From NCBI GenBank assembly GCA_013433145.1, contig CM024187.1:22102826-22166825 (forward strand): a DNA stretch of 64,000 nt, in the 5' to 3' direction. The first letter of the stretch is position 1. Each line of letters starts with the position of its first letter. The notes below the pieces were generated by a model that saw only the letters and a program-made list of their open reading frames with translations, was not told the DNA's origin and made no database searches. Positions 35,687-50,600 of this stretch are shown in pieces. A program made the position numbers and the translations under genes. This DNA is from Ascaris suum (lineage: Eukaryota; Nematoda; Chromadorea; Rhabditida; Ascarididae).

Positions 35687-38651
35687 CTGCAGTTGATCAC
35701 ACACTTTTCTTTCTATTCAGATCCCTATGGCTGCTTTACGGAATAAAACTTCTTAGGCATATAAAGACAGAAACAACATCAACTAAGGCGTTAAAGGTGG
35801 TGCGGTACATAGCGCTCTTCGTTGTTTCCCCACAATCCTGGGAATCATTAAGGCTCGTGCCTAGCTCGAACAACCCACTTCGGGGTAACCACCCTCCACG
35901 CTCAAAGTGGTGGAGGACAACAAACATGGAACGTCGCAATCCTACCGCCCCCATGGAGTCCACAATCAACCGCATCAAACCATCGGCCAGACAAGCCATC
36001 CCACCTTTGGAGTACACGATATTCGCACTTCTGCAATTGCTAAATTGCTCGAAGGCGTATCTTGAAAGGATCCGCCTTCATATTAACGTATAATATAACG
36101 TCCATTAAAAGCATTATACAGCTGCAAGGATCAGCTCCGTCTTCATATTCAAATAAATGCAGTGAAAGCAGCTGCTGAAAAGTGGTGGTAGTTAATCACC
36201 CACTGCGTTGATTCACTTGGAACTAGAACTTACTGACCCGACATTCAGAGGTTTTCAGCCTTGTGATATGTGCGTGTGTTGCATCGCCACATATACGGCG
36301 GGTGTTAGCCATCAGCCCCTCCAAATGCTGCCCGTGCCCTTGTCAGATATTAGTTCAACCCCTCTCTTTGGAGATGCGTTTTCTCATAACTACTGGGACT
36401 CATTTCCTCCTTCAGATTTAGTACATCCCATTCCTGAGACATCAACGGGCACATGAGAACACACTCTAGTGCTCTCCTTCATGGACAACACGTAAGAAGC
36501 TGGGGATTTGTGGACGTTGGTGAAATGTAAACATTAAGCTCCACGCTTCTCATATATGTATATTTTCCGGCACAATTGCATATTTTCATGGTTCCTTGCA
36601 GTCTTGCTGTTCTTTCTTTAGGCTGTCACTTGCCATCTAAAGCCTTCCAGGTAACCCAGGAAAGTGAACTAATCAGAGGCAGGAAACTGCAGCAGGATGG
36701 CCGCTCTTTTTGTAGTTGCATCGATGAGACTAACAGATCAGACAATTTGAACTAATCGACAGTTTGCAGATGAGACAACTATCAAGGACTAATTAACAAA
36801 TCATCAAATCTTGTTGCTGAGCTTTTCCATGGATTCAGTTGAAAATGAACATTGTGCCTTTATCCCGGATAGTTGCTTCGTCAGCTTTTTCCCTGGATAT
36901 GGTACTTTACTCTTCATCACTCGTGTTTTCGGATGCAACCTGTCGTTAGAGGGCGTACTGGCGATCCGTCCTGCTGTCAAGTTTCATCCTCAAGCCCTTA
37001 AGACCTTAGAACCACTTCAATGTTGCGCTGCGGAAGTAGGCTTCGAACATGCTTTCGGGTTACAGTTGAAGCTGTATGCTTTCCACTTGAAAACTACCGT
37101 TTTGTTACTTTTCCTTATTGATAGTGCAATGTTCCCATCTCTAGATCCTCTTTCTTGAAGCAGTCATATGCTGCTATGCTTTCTTATGACCGTCGAATGT
37201 CTAATTTCGGTTCGGTACAGAATGCAGCGGCCGAAGATGGATTTTTCGGAGGGATAGGTGTGACTCCTTCTAGCGATGTGACCCCGTGGGTACTAAACAA
37301 ATTCAAGGGGTCATGTCAGGAATTTTCAGAAATGGCCCTATGGCTCGGAGCGACACAAAAATTTCCAGTCAAGGTGTCCCGAGAATTTTAAAAGGCCCCA
37401 GAAGTAAAAAGAGCCCCGAAGATACTCATATAAAGCTCCGGCACTCGGGACTCCTTTGCAACTTTCAGAAAGTCCCGAGGTTCAGTAGACCACGGGGACT
37501 TCACTAAAGTCTTGAAGTCCGGCAGCGCCGGGGATTTTCTAAAATTATTTTTAGAAGTGAATTCACTTGGCGAATGCTGTTGTGACTTTGCAAATCATAT
37601 TCACACTTCAGAGGTGCTGCATCAATTTAGCGCGGTAAAGAGACTTCCGTTGCTGATTTCAGTCCGGGCTCTCTCTCGTGTCTAGCAATCGTTATTTGTA
37701 AGGGTCGTGCTCAAAGAGTAGCACACTACTTATCGTCGTTTTCAACAGCGTCTCTTGTCGCTCCAGGTGCCTTCGATTACCGCGTCAGTCTTCTTTGTAT
37801 TGCGTTTAGTTTATCTCGTAAGGTGCCCCAAGCTAAAAAAGAAGCAACTCTTTGGACAGCGATATTTTTGATGGAAGTTTCTCTGCAGGACGATTGAGGA
37901 GGTTTCTAGGAAGAATGCTCCATGCGCCGAGCAACGCTCAAAAAGTCGAAAAAATTCTGCGAAAAGCGGAAGAATTGCAGTTTTTTCTTTGCGTAAAAAG
38001 CGAGCAGAAAATTACTTTTTTTAGAGGCGAAGTGACTTCCCTTTTAGGTGGCCGTTCTGCGATGCTGAGCTGGTTTCGTCTTTTCTTTGCTCTCGCAAAT
38101 AGCATTCTGGCGGTCGGAGACGTATCTTACGGCATATATGTGTACTACGTTCGAAGGATGAGATGTCTTATAGGCTTTTGTCGGATGTTGGGGTGACCGC
38201 ACACATAGCGAACAAGGCCCCGAATCCGAATGAATCGGTCGACGGTGCGAGGTTGGATAGGTTCTGCCCCATTTTGGCAGACCAATGGCTCTTTGATTTT
38301 CCCGGGAGATATCAATCTAAGATGGGAGGACTACAAGGAAATTGTTCAGGTATATCTCACTGTTTTTCATTTTTGGAGAGGTTTCTTTTTTTTAAACAAA
38401 GGTGTAACCCAAAAATGATCGTATCAGAAATTGTTGATAGCCTCATTTAGTATGTGTCATTAATGCAGTTGCTTTCCACTGGGTGATGCTCATTTTCACA
38501 GAATAAACAAGTTGCCCTTAAACTTTTCCTTACCCGCCCTCCCACCTCTCCCGTGCTTCCCATATACCATATTTTGGAATATCTATCACGAGGTGAACAG
38601 ATTCTAAGATGAGAAAAACGATTCGATGAAACACTTAAAAAGTTTGTCATT
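35687..38651. other. Gap without supported genes; coding-like traces
   Basis: Open frames at 35736-36093, 36208-36456, 36811-37158 and 37852-38196 occur on one or both strands, but none has paired splice sites or a known motif. 37250-37560 is rich in repeated GGGACTT, CCCGAG and CCCCG words and may be a dispersed repeat. 38251-38348 is exon-like (ends AAGGAAATTGTTCAG/GTATAT) but has no partner. Confidence 0.35.
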
Positions 38652-41600
38652 ATGGGCGGAAAGCGTCGAAGCTTGAAGGTATTATGTGTCGCATTTTACG
38701 CATTGATCTGCTGCACTCTCAGTAGGCAATTGATGGTTGAGGCATTTGCTGGTGATATTTTATGGCAATTAACCCATTAAGCAACAGGAAATGAAGAAAG
38801 AATAGTTACTTAGAACAAAGAGTAATGAAGAGAGAATTCTCATTAGATGAAGCGAACAACTATTTGAACTGAATAGAGATAGTAAAACAAACCGGAGGAA
38901 GTGATATTTGCAAGTAATGTTGTAAACCTATCTTCGATGATCGTGTTGCCGCTGCATTCATGGATGAAATAGTTTCTAAGTTGAGGCCACCTTAATGCTT
39001 TTTTGGAGATTCTCACTGGCATGGTGAGGATTCAAGAGTTTCACTAATTTTTTTGATTTTCACATGTGCTCTCATGTAGCGTCTATGTTTTTCTATTTTC
39101 GTTTGAAAGGAAACTGTAAGGAATGATTTACGAGCATAGAAGTTTCTTCGAGAGGGCCATATATGATGGACATGAGGCAGGAAAGCGGAATAGCAACGAG
39201 AATTCTTGCTCAAGAGATGAAAATATTGGCAGCACTTAAGGGATTTCGCTAAGCTAAAGCCGTTGTTACGTAGCTTGAAGTGTTAAGTAGACGTTTTGTG
39301 CAGTTGAAGTCCCGAAGTTTTGATAAGCTCGAAATTGTTATGTTTTCCATCAGGCGATACGTTGCTCCCACAATATAGTTGTTTGAATAATTTCCGATTT
39401 AATTCTCCTCTATGAGTGAGAACCGTATGGTTGGACCTGGTCTTTGGGCTAAAACCTGACATGTGGCAGTTTTCACGTTCTAATGCGAAAGGGTTGTTCA
39501 TTGCAGCCGGACAAGGCCAGTTTCTGGCTAATGCTCGGAAGTTTGGTGCTGTTCATCGTATGGATTGTTTTCCTCACCTTCTACCTCTCCAGGATTGTCG
39601 GGCCTATAGTTGCTTTCTTTCTAACACGGGTGGCGCGTCTAAAGGGCTATAATGGATATATCTCATTGGGTAAGCCGCTTACTTGCTCATTCTGCTTTTA
39701 AAACCTCACCTAATAGCACAGTAGTCTTTCGGTGATATGTTCTTTTGAGCTTTTCAGCTGCATTCGATGTATCATATATTCTAAATCATAACTGGAGTAG
39801 TTAGGAAGTGCTCTAGGTCCAACTGCTCTGATGAGTAGGTAGGACTACGAAAGTCTGTCGTTATAGAAGTGCTTACTTAGTAATTGCTTTTAATGCTGCA
39901 AAAACTCATTCTGCATCATGGAGGTAGTGGTGTTAATATCGTCATAATGTATATTATTCCTCAGTGGAGTGAAATATCGGCTGAATAGGAGCATCGTTTT
40001 ATTTTCCGCTTTATAGGCGTTTGTATTTCTTGTTTACTGACTTCGGCATATTCTTTCACTTTGCTGATTAGCATCGAAGCATGGAAGCCATATTTTATTA
40101 ATACTCGCGGAAAAATATTTACCCATAAAAATAAATGAAGCACTTCAGCTCTTATAATGACAACAATTAGCAGCGACTTTCATTTAAAAAAAAAGAGCCT
40201 AACGAAGAAATCACTTAGAAGTTTATATGCTCTATCGCTGCGCGCCAAGCTAATCTATATTCTCTTCTCTTCCATTCGGATGATATTCCGTACAGTGACC
40301 GATAGCAGCACTTTATCTTAACTCCTGAATAGCTTATAGGTCAGTCTTTGGGGATTTTCACTTCTTCCTCTCTCTAAACTTTAATTTCTTTTTATTTATC
40401 GGATAGGACAAGCATCATCTTACGTTCCATCCAACAAATAAAATAAAATAAAGGTTTCAGTCGGACGGACAGCCTGACGTCCACTGATATATTTCATATA
40501 TGGCAAGTTGCGTTGTCACATTTCCAGTGGGTCCATTGAAAGAGAGTCGGCAAATATTACAGGATCCTTTTCGATAAGTCTTATGGCGGGTAAGATGATG
40601 TTTCGTGACTTACAATGGAGCAATTGCGACTATTCATTTCACTGCAATGACGGGTGGATTATTTTCTCGTATTGGAAGTTCGTTTCTGCCAAGCCGATCC
40701 CTAATTCAAGGTTGCTCTTTGATCTTCATCATATCACAGAGGTCGTAGAGTCGTATATTATATAAATTTTTTATTCTTTCTCTGCTAACCCTCTGGTCCA
40801 TGGTGAATGAGAAACGCTGCGGCTTATGCTGTGACCAAGGTGCTGAATCGGAAATTTTTTAAATCGCAGGTAGCAGACCCGTAGTCAAGGAGAGGGGGAG
40901 AATTCCAGTCTCTTCCGGGAATAAGTCGTCCGGGAAGTGAAGGGCTCTTCCTTGCCTCCCTCCACCTCATGAAAAGGAACTGAAATTTTTGAAACACTGA
41001 AGTGAAGTTTTGTTGAAATATTTGACGAAGCGCCAACGAAAAGGACTGGACCAAAGATTGAAGGTTATGGCCGGAAATCTGTCTGTTATTTGCCGAATTT
41101 TGTCTAGTAGGTTTAATTTTCACTCAGCATATCTTTGTTTCGCCTGATTGCTGAACAAGAGTACCTTCAATTGAACTAGATTGCTCTAAAACACTCATGT
41201 CTTCGTTTTTTGCTCTTTTCTTTAAATCTACGGTACTTGCTTCTCAGATTTTCTTCATTCGAAGTTTTCGATTTCCTGTCTTCTTCTTCTCCTCCATCCT
41301 CTCTGAGGACAGGCTTAAAGCCCTGTTTATAGCTTATAAAATATGAGCCGTTTTGCAAAAAAAGGTCGAAATACGCCACATTTACCTTATTAGGTTAAAG
41401 GTCATTGGCAAAGCGGCTGTTGTAGTTTGTTTTGTTTTAGGAACATACTCTGTGAAGATGCTTTTGGTGTTTATAACCGACGACTCACAGTCAAGTTGTT
41501 TAATCTGTTAGATATTTTTTTCAGTGAAAGAGCATCAAGTTGTTGGGATGATGCCATTTGAGGTAGATTTATCTGGTGGATGGGTCGACATACTTGTCGA

Positions 41601-44600
41601 CTGAAAAAGATGAACTGAAAGTATTTGAATTTTGCTGGCTAAAAAGTGTTGAAGTGTTTTTTGATTAAAAACTAATGTAATAATTATTTTCTTCGTTGAG
41701 GTATGTTGTGGTACTATAACTTTGAGCAGCAGTTTTATTTTAATTTTAGCTCTTAACGATGTAACGATACATTTTCTGTGTTTTCAGCGATACTTCAAGG
41801 CTTCATATTTCACTGAATGGGCTTCAAATTCATGTTTATAATCGTCTCAGTAATTATCGCAGTCTTGCAAAATGGTTTGGACTTGAAAGATTATTCGGTT
41901 CACTGAAGGAAGATTCGAGTACTTCATCGGCAAAAAAACTAAGCAGTTAGCAACACTTATCTATTTACAAATTGGTATTTCTATACTTTGTAAATTCGGC
42001 TTATATTGAAGAAATGATAGACTGAAATAAATTGTCAACCTTTTATCTGCAGGAAAAGAGGAGGAGCAATGGGACAGCTATTACGATAGTCTGTGGTCTT
42101 TATTCGGCTATATCAAACTAGATATAGCGTGTGGGAAAGTGATTGCTGGCAATGCGATGTTACCATCCGCATTTGTGCTCATTTTCGAGAATCTTGTTTG
42201 TATGTTTTTATATATTTATTTCTTTTCTGGGATAGTACGTTGTCTACCCAAATTCGTGGGGAGCGTTGTGATTGTTGGTTGATAGTGTATCCATCGTCGG
42301 CTCCGACCCCTTCGAAAGCGATACGATAGTCGTTGCTTGTTTGTTGTCACAAAGCTGAAGCATCGATTCTGCAGAGAAAAATTTTAGAGTTTAAACTACA
42401 AGTAATTAATGCTTTGCGATCAAAGAAATGAGCAATTTACGTTATTTTACTCCTATATTAGTGATTTTTTCTGATAGGGTTTTGTTTCTAAAATCAGAAA
42501 TTTCCGGGCTTACGAAGAAAATGAGATCGCACTAGTTCGCTGGCAAATTCAACCGGATTTATATCCGTTTTCGAAGGTTTTCGATTTTGTCACTGCTTGC
42601 TCATCGCAGACAAATCGATTCGATGTGTGCTTTTACTCCCCTCTCTATCTGTCTCCATTACTAAATTCGATTGGAGATATGCGAGAGATCGCAAACAGAC
42701 AAGAAAAAACGAAAGTACTTGACACCGAAAGCCTTTCTTAACGTTTCATCAAGTATACGTCTAGCCTTGAGAGTGGAAAAGTCTTTACACTGACTCGTTT
42801 TCCCGAACAAGATGTGCAATTATTAGCGCTGTTAGCCCCAGGGTTATGAGCATGAACATATGTAATATTTTCAAGCCGGTGGCTTACTGTCATCTTACTT
42901 TGATGAATATCAGTTAAAAGTGAGGGTGATTTTTTCAGCAAAAGTTTTATTGAAAGAATATCCGGGAGGAAGTGATCGTGCGCTCGTGAGCGTGGTCGGC
43001 GACGCAGAAAACGTTCGTATATCGCTGGTGAAGTGCTCTGAATTCGAAACTAAAAAACCGGCGCACTTTGTTGGTCGTCGCGATCCCCCACCGAGGACAA
43101 TGGGAGATGGATTCGCCGTTCTACAAACAGCTCATCTCAAATTCTACTACAATCAATCTATCTTAGGTAGGTTGAAGAATAATGCATCGAACTGCGCTAT
43201 CTTCATTTTATTCTCTGAATGCGAAGACGTTCAGATAATAAGGAAATGCAATATGGAATTGCTTTGGGTACGAGAGAGGTACAGATGGGTGATTAGTATA
43301 TTATTTATAGGTATAGTGAAAGAGGAGGCTCAGTCGTTGACCGTCGACCAGCCGGTTTGGGAGTCCGTTTGGCGTCTTGGTAAGAATACGGTCATCTCTT
43401 ATGGCCCATGGGCTGACGCGCAGCGAGTCCTGCTCTATGATTATTTTTTCCCACCCGAACAACGCACAACTGATGTCACGTGAGTTTTCTTGTTTGTTGT
43501 TTCTGGCCGTCTAAGTATTTCTGGGCAAGTGGGAAGGGGGGGGGGGAGTACTTCAGTAAAGGCATTTATCTTCATTGAAATCCCCTTCTTGGATTTTATT
43601 TTGTCTAATGTGCTAGGAAAACCTGGCTGTTTCTTTGAATATGATTAATATGCTTCAATGTGCAGTTCGAAAAGCTGCAGTTATTCGTTGCAGTAAACTA
43701 GTCTCAGCATGTTGTTTTGCATCCATTGAAATTGTTCTCAAGACTGACAAGGCTCTCACTGTAACGTTGGAGCCTTATCGGCATCGAGCACCCTGCCTGT
43801 GATTACTGATGTTTGAAGTCAGTACTACCATCCGAAGATGAGTCGAATGTTGGTTTTCTCCGTTAGCGAGAAGCCTTGCGAGGATTCTGAGCAAAAGTGA
43901 TGATAGATTTGCTGATACTCATTAATTTATGGAGGCTGACAACAAAATACAATCGCAAATGGTTAGATGTAGAGTTTTTGTCCAAAATATGTGCAAATTT
44001 AGGACCGGGAGACGAAATCCGGCATTAAGGAGCAGCTGCTGCTAGGTGAAGTATGCGTATCAAAGCATTCTTACTTGCAACTGTGGTATTAGGCGGAGGT
44101 ATCATTTTGAAGTTGTCCACTGATTAATTCCTTCATCCAAAAATTCACACTGTGTTATCACTCTAATATCACTACAAAGAGCTCTCTATCATGATTTTGG
44201 GAACGGCTTGTTTAGGACGTCTGAAATGCGCATTCAGGAGCAGTTCCATAATCTTTGGTACGCAACGAGTTTTGTTTGAAAGAGGTGAGGGATGTTGCTT
44301 TGGACGATCTATTTTTTAGGTGGACTATAAAATTTCTTGCTTGATCTCATTCATTTGTCACGTTATGAGGATCGATGGGAAAAACGTTTCAGTGTTCTAC
44401 CAAAGAAGGACGAGCGTCGCATTTTATTGGCTCATGATACACGTGTTTCGTTGCTGAACGATGCGGGCATCGACCTCTGGTTTATGAGGGGCGACGAACT
44501 GAATGCGCTTCACCTGAGGGTCAAGCAGGGGTCTTCGCTTGATGTTAGTTATCTACATGTTCGTGTCGTTAATCTTCCACATATCTTTCAAAGAGCGTTT

Positions 44601-47600
44601 CATTTAAAGAAATGAAACACTGCAGAAGGTTCATCTTCGGCTGCTCGTTACTGTTTGCAATCTTTACTTTCGCTCTTTCATCCTCGGGATGGTTTGAAGT
44701 GAATGTGAACCATGTGAAATATGGCATTATTTGAAAGTCGCAGAAATAAGGTTCACCCGTTCGATTTGTTAATGTTAAGCCAATGCTGGTCTTATCTGAG
44801 ATCAAGTTTTGTGAGTTTTACTCTGTACTGACCTTTAATTTCTGAAGCTGTTAATGGTGTTGAAATGCTTGAAGCGTCAATAAACTTCTCTCGTTGAATG
44901 ACTCGAGAAATATTTCCGACTTTTTTTGGAAGTTTTTATCGTTTGATGGAAATGGGCGAAATTCCCCATAGCTTATTTGTATTCTGAAGTGGCAGTTACG
45001 AATTTTGAATGTGGGTTCTTCTTGTTCATAAGCACTGCAAACTTGGCACTTCCCTGAGGCCCCTCAGTAGAATGGTCATTGAGCGTACATTTTTTTTCTC
45101 ATCACATGGATATTAGAACAGGAACTATACTCGCCTGTCGAAAGTTTCGAGTTGATTGCCTTAACCGTTTTTTCCCTTATTGATTCTGCAGTGTTCTTCG
45201 TGTTTGCTTCAGACTTCTTGAGCCGCGATTGCTCGCGACTAGCCCTCCTCCCCCGCTCCCTCTCCCTCTTTTCCTCCATGTGGGATAGGTTCGGTGCTGA
45301 TTGCAGGTATCTCTTCCTCCCTTCAGTGGCAGATAAGGCCTTCTCCTCTATGGGCGAGGTTCATGCCATCGGACTGATTCCATGGACACTCTACTTCAAG
45401 CTAACTTTAAGCTAAGGTGAAATACTGCTCACTTGCAGTTTAAAATTGCATGGACGGTGCTTGACAGTGGTTATCAGTCGACGTTGCGATGCTGTCTTCT
45501 CTGCGTGGAGTCGTCTACATCGTTGGCTTATCGTAAATTCTTTCAATGCGAAACACTCAGAGTGTCCGTTGATGCACATTACCCACGGGTATTCAATGCA
45601 CATCAGCTATGGAAGTACTCCATCGAGATCAATAAGATCAGTGCGTGGGTTGTGTGGGATCATAAGCGATTCTTCACGGCATGTCTATCTTTGCACTTTT
45701 CTATTTCAAAATTACCGTAACACTCCGAATAAAACCTCAGGATTATAAATTTCCTAGTGGATACTGTTCAGATTTGGGATAATTTTGTTAGCATGATTTT
45801 GGCAACTAATGTTTCCAGTAAGTGAAAATAGCTTTTTTTTTTTGAATTGGAACTAATGATGTCTTCGTAAAGGTTCTTTAGAGTTGAGAAGGCAGAGCTC
45901 TTTGACGCGCTAATGTATCGTGGCATGTCATCTGTTCACCCATCTTACTTTCCAACTCCGACTTAATTGCTCTAACAAAGGTGGCTAAAACATCCGGTCA
46001 AAACTGTGTTGGGAATTCCTGAAGGTTTTTATAGTTTGCATAAGCTAAGGTGGGAAGCAAGAAAAAGCGAAATGTCTGAAATTTTGGACTGCCACTCTGA
46101 AATTTGTGTGATGTTGAGTGGGGGAAGAGGCTAACAGTGCATCGAATCCATCAGCCAAACTACGTTTCTTTGTTCGCAACGCTATTATTTACGGTTTCGA
46201 GGTCTTCTTTTATTGTTTGAGGATTTAATAAATGAGTGGACAAGTGAGTCGATCCCCGATCTGCACACTTTTATACCATATACTTGGGAATTCAACGTTC
46301 GCATAACGGATAGCGCTGAACTGATTTTGGCGCTGAACGACAAAAACTGGATTGATACGAGGTATCGCTTTTGTTTCGATATTTTGCTATAAACGCTATT
46401 ATGCAGGATTGTCCGGATCAGAGCTTTTCCATTTGGTTTTGAGAGTTGCTATGAACTGTTTGAAATAATCTGACTCTTTTCTTCGCAATTTGCAGTTGTT
46501 TTTCCTTGTGCAGATTAGTTAGTTGAACATTTTTTTGTGATTTGTCGGTAAGAAAATAATTTCAGCGATACGTAAATTATAGTGCAAATATTTTCTTCTA
46601 TGATTCTCTAGTTTTAGGAGCTCTTTTGCAAATGTCTTCTTATAGAATCACTTCTTTTGTTTCAACGCCACATTTTCCATATCCTTTTTTCAGTTCGTCG
46701 GCTTCTGCGGAAAACTGTTTGGCGGCGATTGTTGGCAAAGAAATAACAGCAAAATTTTCTTTTCCATTCGTGGATTATTGTCCAGAAAAAATGAATATGA
46801 AGTATGTAATAGACGTGCGCAATTTCTTGGCTCTTCGTGTTTGGTTGCCTGCACAGAGTCCATTGGCTCCCGTTTTGCATTCACTCATGAAGAACGCTCA
46901 CTTCACCTGTTCACAACCGGCTGCCACTGCATTACCGACTATTTCAAGTCCATCTCAGGTGACGAGCTCTTCTCTCATTTTGTGTTACTCAGCGTTTTCT
47001 TTGCTGACAGTATCGCATATTTTTTCCCCGCTTGTTTAGTGATAGATGCGACCAACATATTACCAAATGAATAAAGTTTATGGGGCTTCGGTTAAAGTAT
47101 GTTAGTTCGGTTACCGATTCAGGTAGCAGTGCCTCACAGTCGAAAACCTCTTTTAAAATGCCTTCTCATGCTACTGTTGAGGTGGTCACACTTCACGGGA
47201 AACAACTTCATTTTATGCTTTAGCTCCTTAGCCTCTTCTTCTGTTTATTAATACTTAATGGTTGTGCTTTTACAATTAACTCAGTTCAGTAGTCTGAGTA
47301 TTGTTTGTCTTATTTTGAAGAAGGTGAACTGTTGAGTGTCGAAGCCGCAATAAGTTTTGTCCATTTTTTAAAAATCTCACTTAATAAAAACATTTCGTTC
47401 AGTAACAAGTGAAAGCATTATTCGCAGAGGGGAATCTCGTGTCATTTTCGACAGTCGTATTTTTAATTGCTGAAGAGTTCGCATCACATGCGTCCCTCGA
47501 CTGCTCTATGTGATGTTCTACTTTGTATGGATATTGCTGCATTATTTTTGCAAAGAATTGTTGTTGATTTTCTAATGTTTGGTATTTGAAGTAGTATTTA

Positions 47601-50600
47601 CAAAACGTTTCATATGTGTTCGTTATCGGCCGCTTTTGCAGTTAAAGGGTGCTGTGATTCGTAATGGCTGTTATTTTTTAAGTGTTATATGGCGAAATAG
47701 TATTCAAAAAGTGGTCCCTCTATGTTGGCCGTTTGCAGTTCTATAATAGCGGCTGTTATTTTTGTTTTGAAAGTTTTAAGGAGTGGGAGGAAATCTGGCG
47801 ATGCGAAACGATTTCACTGGTTTTTGATTATACGTACTATGTCTCCTATGCCGACCCTCCTTCCGATCTTCCATACCATGTTATTGCATCTTCTACGGCC
47901 AAGATACCTCGACATCCGATCGTACTCGCCACTGACGATCTGCTGATTGAAGTGAGTGGTTAATTGGTATCGATCTCGAGACCAGCATTTCTTTCTATAG
48001 TTTGTGCACGTTAAGTGTATTTTCAGTCATGACGAAGTTTGCTTCACTTACCAAAAGAATTGCATTAAGCAGCAGGAAACTGTGTTATGCAACAGTATCT
48101 AGAGTTTGAATTTGCAGCCTTTATCGTTGAGGTTATTTGGGCAGCGGCCATTCGAGAGTGCGGGTATGAGAGCTTTGATTGCTGAGACTTCGTTTTACCT
48201 GTTACAACCAACTCTGAGCTGTTTTATTTCCCTTATTTATTTATTCGTATGTTTATATGATTCTGTATTCGGTTTCAGGTTGAGATTGGAGAATCGGAAA
48301 TTCTGCTTACGGGTATTATAATTAAATTAATCATCGATTTAAAGAACAATTATTTTGGCTTATACGATCAGGTTGGGATTTAACTTCATCTCAACTAGTC
48401 TAACTTTAATTTCAACACACTGCAGCTACGAATTTCACTAGCTATAAAGTAGACCATGGGATGACCTCCAATTTAATACGCAGGTTGATCGATCCATTCC
48501 AGAGGGGGTTATAGCCATTTATTCATTAAAATTCGTCGTTGTAAAAAATAATGTTGGGAAGTTTACATGCTGATCGCAGATTAATGGACTTTTTTGTTAC
48601 GAGCGAACGAGTCTTAAAATATGAATGCGTATTTGCGCTTTTTTTGCTTGTTGGCCGTTTATGATATTTGGCCTAGTGAATGAATTTCTGCACTTGCTTA
48701 TGCTCTTATGCAGTTGAAAGACATTCTTTTTGATCGTATGTATTTCAGTAATAAACTAATGGAGTTTTCTTTGTTGTTTATTTCATCGTAGTGCCACTTG
48801 CTGATTGATATTCATTACTCATCTATAAGTAATTCAGTCTATATCCTTTCTATACTTCTGGTGTTTTGCATAGGATAGATATAGTTGGAAAATAAGTTGC
48901 GAAGAGTGAGAGCAGTTTCCCACACAAATAGAGAAGGCGGCTAGTAATAGTCATGATCGCTGTAGTGCTCATTAGGTGAAGTCAACTTGAGAGAAGGCGC
49001 ATTTGTTAGCTGTTTATGTCTTTGTGTTCAATGCGTTTTATCATTTTTTACGGAAGTGTTGTTGAGGTCTCTTTAGCTTGCTATTCAACAGGGCCATTCG
49101 ATTGTTTGCAGCTGCATATTTTTTCAGTTAACAGATGTTGTGTCGACAGATGGCGCATCTCGTCTTTACGGTGACATTTTATACGAGGTGGAATACTATC
49201 GTCCACTTGCACTACGACTGGGCCTTTGTTTACGTAGCTCGAAAGCACACTGCTTGGTGCACAGCACTCATACAGATGCATCGTTCCCAGGTAAGAACGT
49301 CGCATTTTCTTTCTCCTTTACAATCGAATTTTAAGTCATTCACGTCTCAGTAGTTGTCGTTGCTTTGTTCCTGAATAATTGTATGGCTGCTTAACTGGCG
49401 GGTAGATCGATACTTCCATCAGACCGATGGACCAGGTGTCGCAGTGTTCCACTGCATTTCTCATTTCCGGCCGGTATTCCATTGAATTCATCGGTCATCT
49501 AGCATTTATAAACGTGATACTATTATTTTCAAAAATTTTCACATGTGCTTCTGTTTTTCCTAAATCTTCGCTTTAAAATTTCAGTTTCCGATTGTTTGCC
49601 TGCTTCAAGGCGGAGATATTTGTTGAGGCGAACTATATGCATCGCCTGCCCTCCTAAGTCATGCCTATGCCTATGCCAATGTCAAAATACCGCTAATTGG
49701 TGTCATGTTTTCAGATGAATGCCCTATGATGTATTTGGACCAGCTGATGTTAGAGATTGTCAAAGGTCCTTTGGAAACGATGGTGCAGGTTGGTTTTCCA
49801 GGTAATTGCAAGTCTCGGTAATGCTGTCTTGTTCTTGTGGTTATCTCCGATTTTATGCCATCCATAAATTTACTACTTTTAAGCATTCCTTTCTTCCTTT
49901 CGTATGGAAGCAACTTCCACAATGCATTTTTATTGCGTTTTAAAATTGTCACCGTGCGAATTTCTAGGGACAAGAGATTTTTTGCCATCTCGAAGGTATT
50001 TCCAGTATATATGATGGTGGAAGCGTGACGTTTATTTGCAACAGGTAAATGTTGGTACGGCGATCGTGTGCTTTGAGCCTTCGCAGTCGTCGATATGCAA
50101 CTCAGAAGGTATCATTGCGCTAAAGACACTCTCCTTTCGAGGACATGCATTCTTCTCCGAGATCGACGTACCGTGGGATGCTGGTTCCGTTGAATATGCC
50201 TGGCTTATGGAGATTCTCATCGGCACAATCAGTGGAAAGATTCATCCCACTCAGGTTCCTTTCGAGCATGCACCGTAGTGTATTTTGTTTCAGAAATATG
50301 TGAGGGTAGTCGGTCTATTTCAGTTAACGCAACGGACTAGGATTGAAACTATTGAATTTTAATAGAAATATAGAAAAAGCAATAGTTGCTGAATGTTCTG
50401 CCGTTGCTGGGTGCGTGAACTCTTTAATGCATTGTGATAAATGCAGGTATGAAATAATTTGTCGTAAAGGTTTTAGTTTGACGCGTAAATTCGATTGTGT
50501 CATAAGGGTCGTTAGAGAAAGTACTACACACTTCCATGTGATAGGGCATTACATGATAGAAAATAGAAAATATTCTGTATTATGTGATGTTTCCTTTGTT

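Noticed and set aside
42478..42720. Open frame after CTGATAG in the lpd-3 intron 42200-42938, apparently exon-like
   Set aside because: Direct joining of 42199 to 42939 matches the human alignment with no length change, so the stretch is intronic.
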